Assembly: GCF_000297435.1 (NCBI RefSeq)
Contig: NZ_CAIP01000130.1
Location: forward strand, 1 to 8,954
Reading direction: 5' to 3'
Length of the DNA: 8,954 nt
DNA from: Microcystis sp. T1-4
GTDB lineage: Bacteria; Cyanobacteriota; Cyanobacteriia; Cyanobacteriales; Microcystaceae
In this document: one piece after another, positions 5,610 through 8,954 of the stretch
Layout: each line of letters opens with the position of its first letter
Position numbering within the stretch: position 1 is the stretch's first letter
Program-made: the position numbers and the translations under genes
Notes under the pieces: generated by a model
Database searches by the model: none
Seen by the model: the letters and a program-made list of their open reading frames with translations, nothing else
Told to the model about the DNA's origin: nothing

Positions 5610-7007
5610 ATGAGTGATGAATTATTGCAAAAATCTGCCCTAGAATTAGCCCAACTGATTCGCACTAAACAAATCTCCCCCCTAGAATTAACCCATTTAT
5701 ACCTTGACAGAATTGAGAAATTTGACAGTCAAATCGGTAGTTTTGTCCATGTCGCCGGGGAAAGCGCCCTAGCAACTGCGAGCGCCCAAACGGAACAATT
5801 AAGTCAAATCACCGCTACTGCCGAATTACCGACTTTTTTTGGAGTTCCCACCGCCATTAAGGACTTAAATGCCGTCGCTGGAATGCCGGTTAGTTACGGA
5901 GTCGCCGCTTTACAGGGAAATATCGCCCAATACGACGAAGGAATCGTCGCCAGAATGAAAATGGCGGGTTTTATCCTTCTGGGCAAAACTGCCACTTCCC
6001 AGCTAGGTTCCTTTCCCTACACCGAAAATCCGGGTTTTTTGCCGACTCGTAACCCCTTCAACCGCGATTATACCGCAGGAGGTTCCAGTGGCGGCGCGGC
6101 GGCGGCGGTAGCGGCGGGTTTCTGCCCGATTGCCCAGGGTTCCGACGGTGGTGGGTCTATTCGTACTCCGGCGGGTTGTTGCGGTTTGGTGGGGATAAAA
6201 CCCAGTCGTGGGCGCGTTTCCTATGCCCCGGTGGGGGAATTTCAAAGCGGTATCGCCACTAACGGCACTCTTTCTAAGACGGTGGCAGATGGGGCGGCGC
6301 TGCTTACCGTGATTTCGGGCTATACGACGGGCGATCCCTACTGGCTACCCGATCCGCCCTTTTCTTTCCTAGAAGCCACTCAGAGAGGCGTAAAACCCCT
6401 GAGAATCGCTTTTTCTACTTCCATATCCCCCTTCGGCGAGGCGGCTGCCGTCTATAAAAATGCTGTGATCGAGACGGCTAAAATTTTAGAGGGTATGGGG
6501 CATCATTTAACGGAGTATTCTCCCGATTTACAGGCTTTAATCGCTCCTTTTCGGCGTATTTGGCAAGCGGGGACGGCAGCGACGGGAATTCCGAAGGAGT
6601 TATTAAGTCCCCTTAACCAATGGTTATTAGAGAATTCTGGCAGCGCGGGGGAATACCTGCAAGCGGTGCGGCAGATGCACGTTATTTCGCGGCAAATTGT
6701 GGCGATGTTTGATAATTTTGATGTCTTACTTTTGCCCATTTTCCTACATCAACCCCCCGGAATTGCTGAGTGGGAAAATTTACCACCGGAAGAAGCGGTT
6801 AATAAGATGATTGCTTGGATTGCCCCTTCCCCCATTGCTAATGCGAGTGGTTTACCCGCGATTGCTTTACCCACAGGGGTTGATAGTCAGGGTTTACCCG
6901 TGGGAATTCAGTTAGTGGGCAAACCTGCTGATGAAATCACTTTGTTAGGTTTATCGGCACAATTAGAGGCAGCTAATCCTTTCGGTTTGAGGGCTAATTT
7001 TAACTAG
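5610..7007 (+). CDS. Amidase-signature family hydrolase
   Basis: Enzymes of this family cleave amide bonds using a Ser-cisSer-Lys triad; substrates range from simple amides to the glutaminyl-tRNA reaction of GatA. The 465-residue product shows all three: Lys84 in TAIKDL, the cis-serine in GGSSGG (157-162, likely Ser159) and the nucleophile Ser183 in GSDGGGSIRTPAG. The C-terminal half has the usual NASGLPAIALPTG (411-423) and PVGIQLVG (430-437) blocks. Length is normal and the enzyme should be active. It is probably a stand-alone amidase and not GatA, judged from the divergent C-terminal half and the absence of gatB or gatC nearby; that distinction is an inference. No signal peptide, so cytoplasmic. 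ATG at 5610 has no ribosome site. It is divergent from pyrR and its last 8 bp overlap the end of the ABC ATPase gene. Substrate unknown; linkage to the peptide-type transporter suggests but does not show an imported amide or peptide. Confidence 0.92.
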   Translation: MSDELLQKSALELAQLIRTKQISPLELTHLYLDRIEKFDSQIGSFVHVAGESALATASAQTEQLSQITATAELPTFFGVPTAIKDLNAVAGMPVSYGVAALQGNIAQYDEGIVARMKMAGFILLGKTATSQLGSFPYTENPGFLPTRNPFNRDYTAGGSSGGAAAAVAAGFCPIAQGSDGGGSIRTPAGCCGLVGIKPSRGRVSYAPVGEFQSGIATNGTLSKTVADGAALLTVISGYTTGDPYWLPDPPFSFLEATQRGVKPLRIAFSTSISPFGEAAAVYKNAVIETAKILEGMGHHLTEYSPDLQALIAPFRRIWQAGTAATGIPKELLSPLNQWLLENSGSAGEYLQAVRQMHVISRQIVAMFDNFDVLLLPIFLHQPPGIAEWENLPPEEAVNKMIAWIAPSPIANASGLPAIALPTGVDSQGLPVGIQLVGKPADEITLLGLSAQLEAANPFGLRANFN

Positions 7008-8874
7008 CAATACTTTCGGTAAATTGGGGAATAGAAGCGATAAGTTTACGCGTGTAATCACTTTGGGGAGAGTTAATAATTTGGTTAGCTGTACCCATTT
7101 CCTCAATTTTACCTTTATTCATCACCATAATCCGATCGCTCATAAATCTGACAACACTTAAATCGTGGGAAATAAAGATATAAGTGAGATTAAATTCCTG
7201 CTGTAATTCTTTGAGTAAATTTAAGACTCCCGCTTGCACGGAAACATCTAAAGCAGAGACAGATTCATCACAGATAATAAACTGAGGATTTAAGGCTAAA
7301 GCGCGAGCAATACACACCCTTTGTCGTTGTCCTCCCGATAATTGATGGGGATAGCGATCGAACCAAGTAGGATCAAGTTTAACTCGTTCTAATAAATATT
7401 CTACTCGTTGCCGTCGCTTTTGGGAATTGCCGCCGGTATGATGAATAACCATCGGTTCTAAAATTGCTTTACCAATGGATAAACGGGGATTCAGGGAGTT
7501 GTAGGGATTCTGAAAAACTATCTGTAATTCCCGTCTCAGTAGTCTTAATTTTGGATCGCTGGGGTTTAATTTAGCGAGATTTTCTCCTCGGAAATAGATA
7601 TTTCCAGAAGTAGCAGGAATTAAGCGCAGAATTGTCCTTGCTAAGGTAGATTTTCCGCAGCCAGACTCACCGACTAAACCGAGGGTTTCCCCCTGTTTAA
7701 CGGCAAAACTGACGTGATCTACGGCATTAAAAAAGGTCTTTACTTGCCCGAAAACTCCCTTAACTGGAAATCTAACCGATAAATTTTCTACCGATAAAAT
7801 ATTCTCGTGATCTTGTAACCCTTCGATTCTGCTTTCTTCCTCCTGGAGAGTAATAAACTTAACTGCCGGTGGAGTAATTTCCTGTAATTCAATAATCTTA
7901 CCTTGAGAGTCTTTTTCCACTCGTAAAAAATCGCTGACGGTGGGCAATTTTTCTGGACGAGAGTTTAAGCGGGGACGACAGGCAAGTAAACCTTTTGTGT
8001 AGGGATGTTGGGGATAATTTAATACTTCTTCTTTCGGTCCCTGTTCGACAATTTCTCCTTGATACATCACGACAATTTGATCGGCAATTTCGTTAATAAC
8101 TCCTAAATCGTGGGAGATAAAAACCATTGACATTTCTCGATCGCTTTTACACAAATCGCGTAATAATCTTAATATTTCTGCTTGGACAGTCACATCCAAA
8201 GCGGTGGTTGGTTCATCGGCAATTAATAGGGTAGGATTACAAGAAATCGCCATGGCAATCATTACCCTTTGTAATTGTCCCCCCGATAATTCGTGAGGAT
8301 AACGCTTGAGAATTGCCTCTTTTTGTTCCTGAATATAAGTTCTAATTTTTTCTCTGACATGACCCTTATTTTCTAAGGGAAAAGTTTCTATATACTTCTC
8401 CTCTAACTGTTGATCACTGGGTAATAAGCGCACTTCTTGCAGTAGAGAGATGGCTTGATTTTTTGCCTGTTCAGTGGTGACTTTTTGATGCAGTAAAATT
8501 GCTTCGGTAAGTTGAAAACCGATGTTATAGACTGGATTAAGAGAACTCATGGGTTCTTGGAAAATCATCGCCATTTCTCCCCCGCGATAATAACGCAATT
8601 CTTCCGGGGGAATAGATAATAAATCTACTGCTTGCATTGACGGACCTTTTGCCGGACGAAAGGAAATTTCTCCCCCGGTAATTTTCCCCGGAGAGGGAAC
8701 CAGTCCCATGAGTGCAAGGGAGGTGACGGATTTTCCTGAACCCGACTCCCCCACACAACCGAGAACTTGACCTTTCTGCAAGCTAAAACTAATGTTATTA
8801 ACTGCGACTGTTGTTCTTTTCTGATTAGAAAATTCAACGGTGAGATGGCGAACGTCGAGAACTTTGTTATCCAT
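7000..8874 (-). CDS. Fused double-ATPase of an oligopeptide/dipeptide-type ABC importer
   Basis: The 624-residue protein is two DppD/OppD- and OppF-like ATPases joined in one chain, as in E. coli GsiA, and would power import of peptides or similar solutes by an inner-membrane permease pair. Half 1 has Walker A GESGSGKS (42-49), Q-loop Gln106, signature LSGGQ (196-200), Walker B LLIADEP (216-222) and switch His255, followed by the peptide-transporter motif HPYTKGLLACRP. Half 2 has Walker A GESGCGKS (402-409), Q-loop Gln455, LSGGQ (512-516), FIICDES (532-538) and His570, ending with SDYTRKLIASIP. Both sites look competent. Half 1 carries about 34 extra residues (roughly 152-188) before its signature compared with half 2. 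ATG at 8874 has only a weak AAAGAG upstream. No permease or binding protein is in the window, so its partners are encoded elsewhere or beyond the right edge. Solute is unassigned. Confidence 0.93.
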   Translation of the reverse strand: MDNKVLDVRHLTVEFSNQKRTTVAVNNISFSLQKGQVLGCVGESGSGKSVTSLALMGLVPSPGKITGGEISFRPAKGPSMQAVDLLSIPPEELRYYRGGEMAMIFQEPMSSLNPVYNIGFQLTEAILLHQKVTTEQAKNQAISLLQEVRLLPSDQQLEEKYIETFPLENKGHVREKIRTYIQEQKEAILKRYPHELSGGQLQRVMIAMAISCNPTLLIADEPTTALDVTVQAEILRLLRDLCKSDREMSMVFISHDLGVINEIADQIVVMYQGEIVEQGPKEEVLNYPQHPYTKGLLACRPRLNSRPEKLPTVSDFLRVEKDSQGKIIELQEITPPAVKFITLQEEESRIEGLQDHENILSVENLSVRFPVKGVFGQVKTFFNAVDHVSFAVKQGETLGLVGESGCGKSTLARTILRLIPATSGNIYFRGENLAKLNPSDPKLRLLRRELQIVFQNPYNSLNPRLSIGKAILEPMVIHHTGGNSQKRRQRVEYLLERVKLDPTWFDRYPHQLSGGQRQRVCIARALALNPQFIICDESVSALDVSVQAGVLNLLKELQQEFNLTYIFISHDLSVVRFMSDRIMVMNKGKIEEMGTANQIINSPQSDYTRKLIASIPQFTESIAS

Positions 8875-8916
8875 AGCTCTTTAACTGGTGAAACCTAGCA
8901 TCATCTTAACCTAAGT

Positions 8917-8922
8917 TGTCAA
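8917..8922 (-). promoter_or_regulatory. Possible -35 box for the ABC ATPase gene
   Basis: A perfect TTGACA on the minus strand lies 43 bp before the ATG at 8874. No good -10 follows at 16-18 bp; the region reads GATGCTAGG. The call is therefore weak. The remaining bases to the window end (8923-8954) contain an A/T-rich ACTATATAG stretch and nothing else recognised. Confidence 0.3.
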
Positions 8923-8954
8923 TTTTAACTATATAGCAGTTATCTTATTGGTCA

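Noticed and set aside
6003..6739. Minus-strand frames of 78-80 codons inside the amidase gene
   Set aside because: The amidase has all family motifs across this stretch; the opposite frames are Arg/Thr-rich shadows without recognisable domains.
8537..8837. Additional minus-strand frames overlapping the start of the ABC ATPase gene
   Set aside because: They are other-frame shadows of the region encoding Walker A and Q-loop of the first ATPase half.

Overview
The window looks like chromosomal DNA of a unicellular cyanobacterium, most likely close to Microcystis or Synechocystis. The grounds are heptanucleotide tandem repeats between genes, a perfect HIP1 octamer (GCGATCGC, 3946-3953) with many GATCG-type near matches, scattered fold-back repeats, genes mostly lacking Shine-Dalgarno sequences, and the gene types. 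The genus is inferred from sequence style; no database was searched.

Left third (1-2273), plus strand: a repeat-packed spacer (1-306) with three heptamer arrays and a 12-bp inverted repeat runs straight into the start codon of a small multi-pass membrane protein (307-819). After a short spacer with an inverted repeat comes a membrane-anchored TPR protein (928-1437). Its stop codon overlaps the start of what seems to be a decayed small gene (1437-1601), which has an in-frame TGA and runs into a noncoding interspersed repeat (about 1575-1838). A TATAAT box and a hairpin-bearing leader then precede a 58-codon small gene (2038-2214).

Middle (2229-5547), minus strand: read in the direction of transcription, the order is pyrR, a 41-codon ORF, a serine-recombinase-like protein and corA. 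The 41-codon ORF has a good GGAG ribosome site and overlaps the recombinase start by ATGA, so the two look translationally coupled. The recombinase-like protein keeps its DNA-binding recombinase domain and zinc ribbon, but its N-terminal domain lacks the catalytic serine and most of the catalytic arginines. It may be a domesticated, non-catalytic DNA-binding protein. This block is the most interesting part of the window.

Right (5548-8954): an amidase-signature hydrolase (5610-7007, plus) is divergent from pyrR and shares a short A/T-rich promoter region with it. It overlaps tail to tail by 8 bp with a fused double-ATPase of the oligopeptide/dipeptide ABC importer type (7000-8874, minus). No permease or binding protein for that importer lies in the window. 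There are no tRNA, rRNA, CRISPR or intact insertion sequences here.
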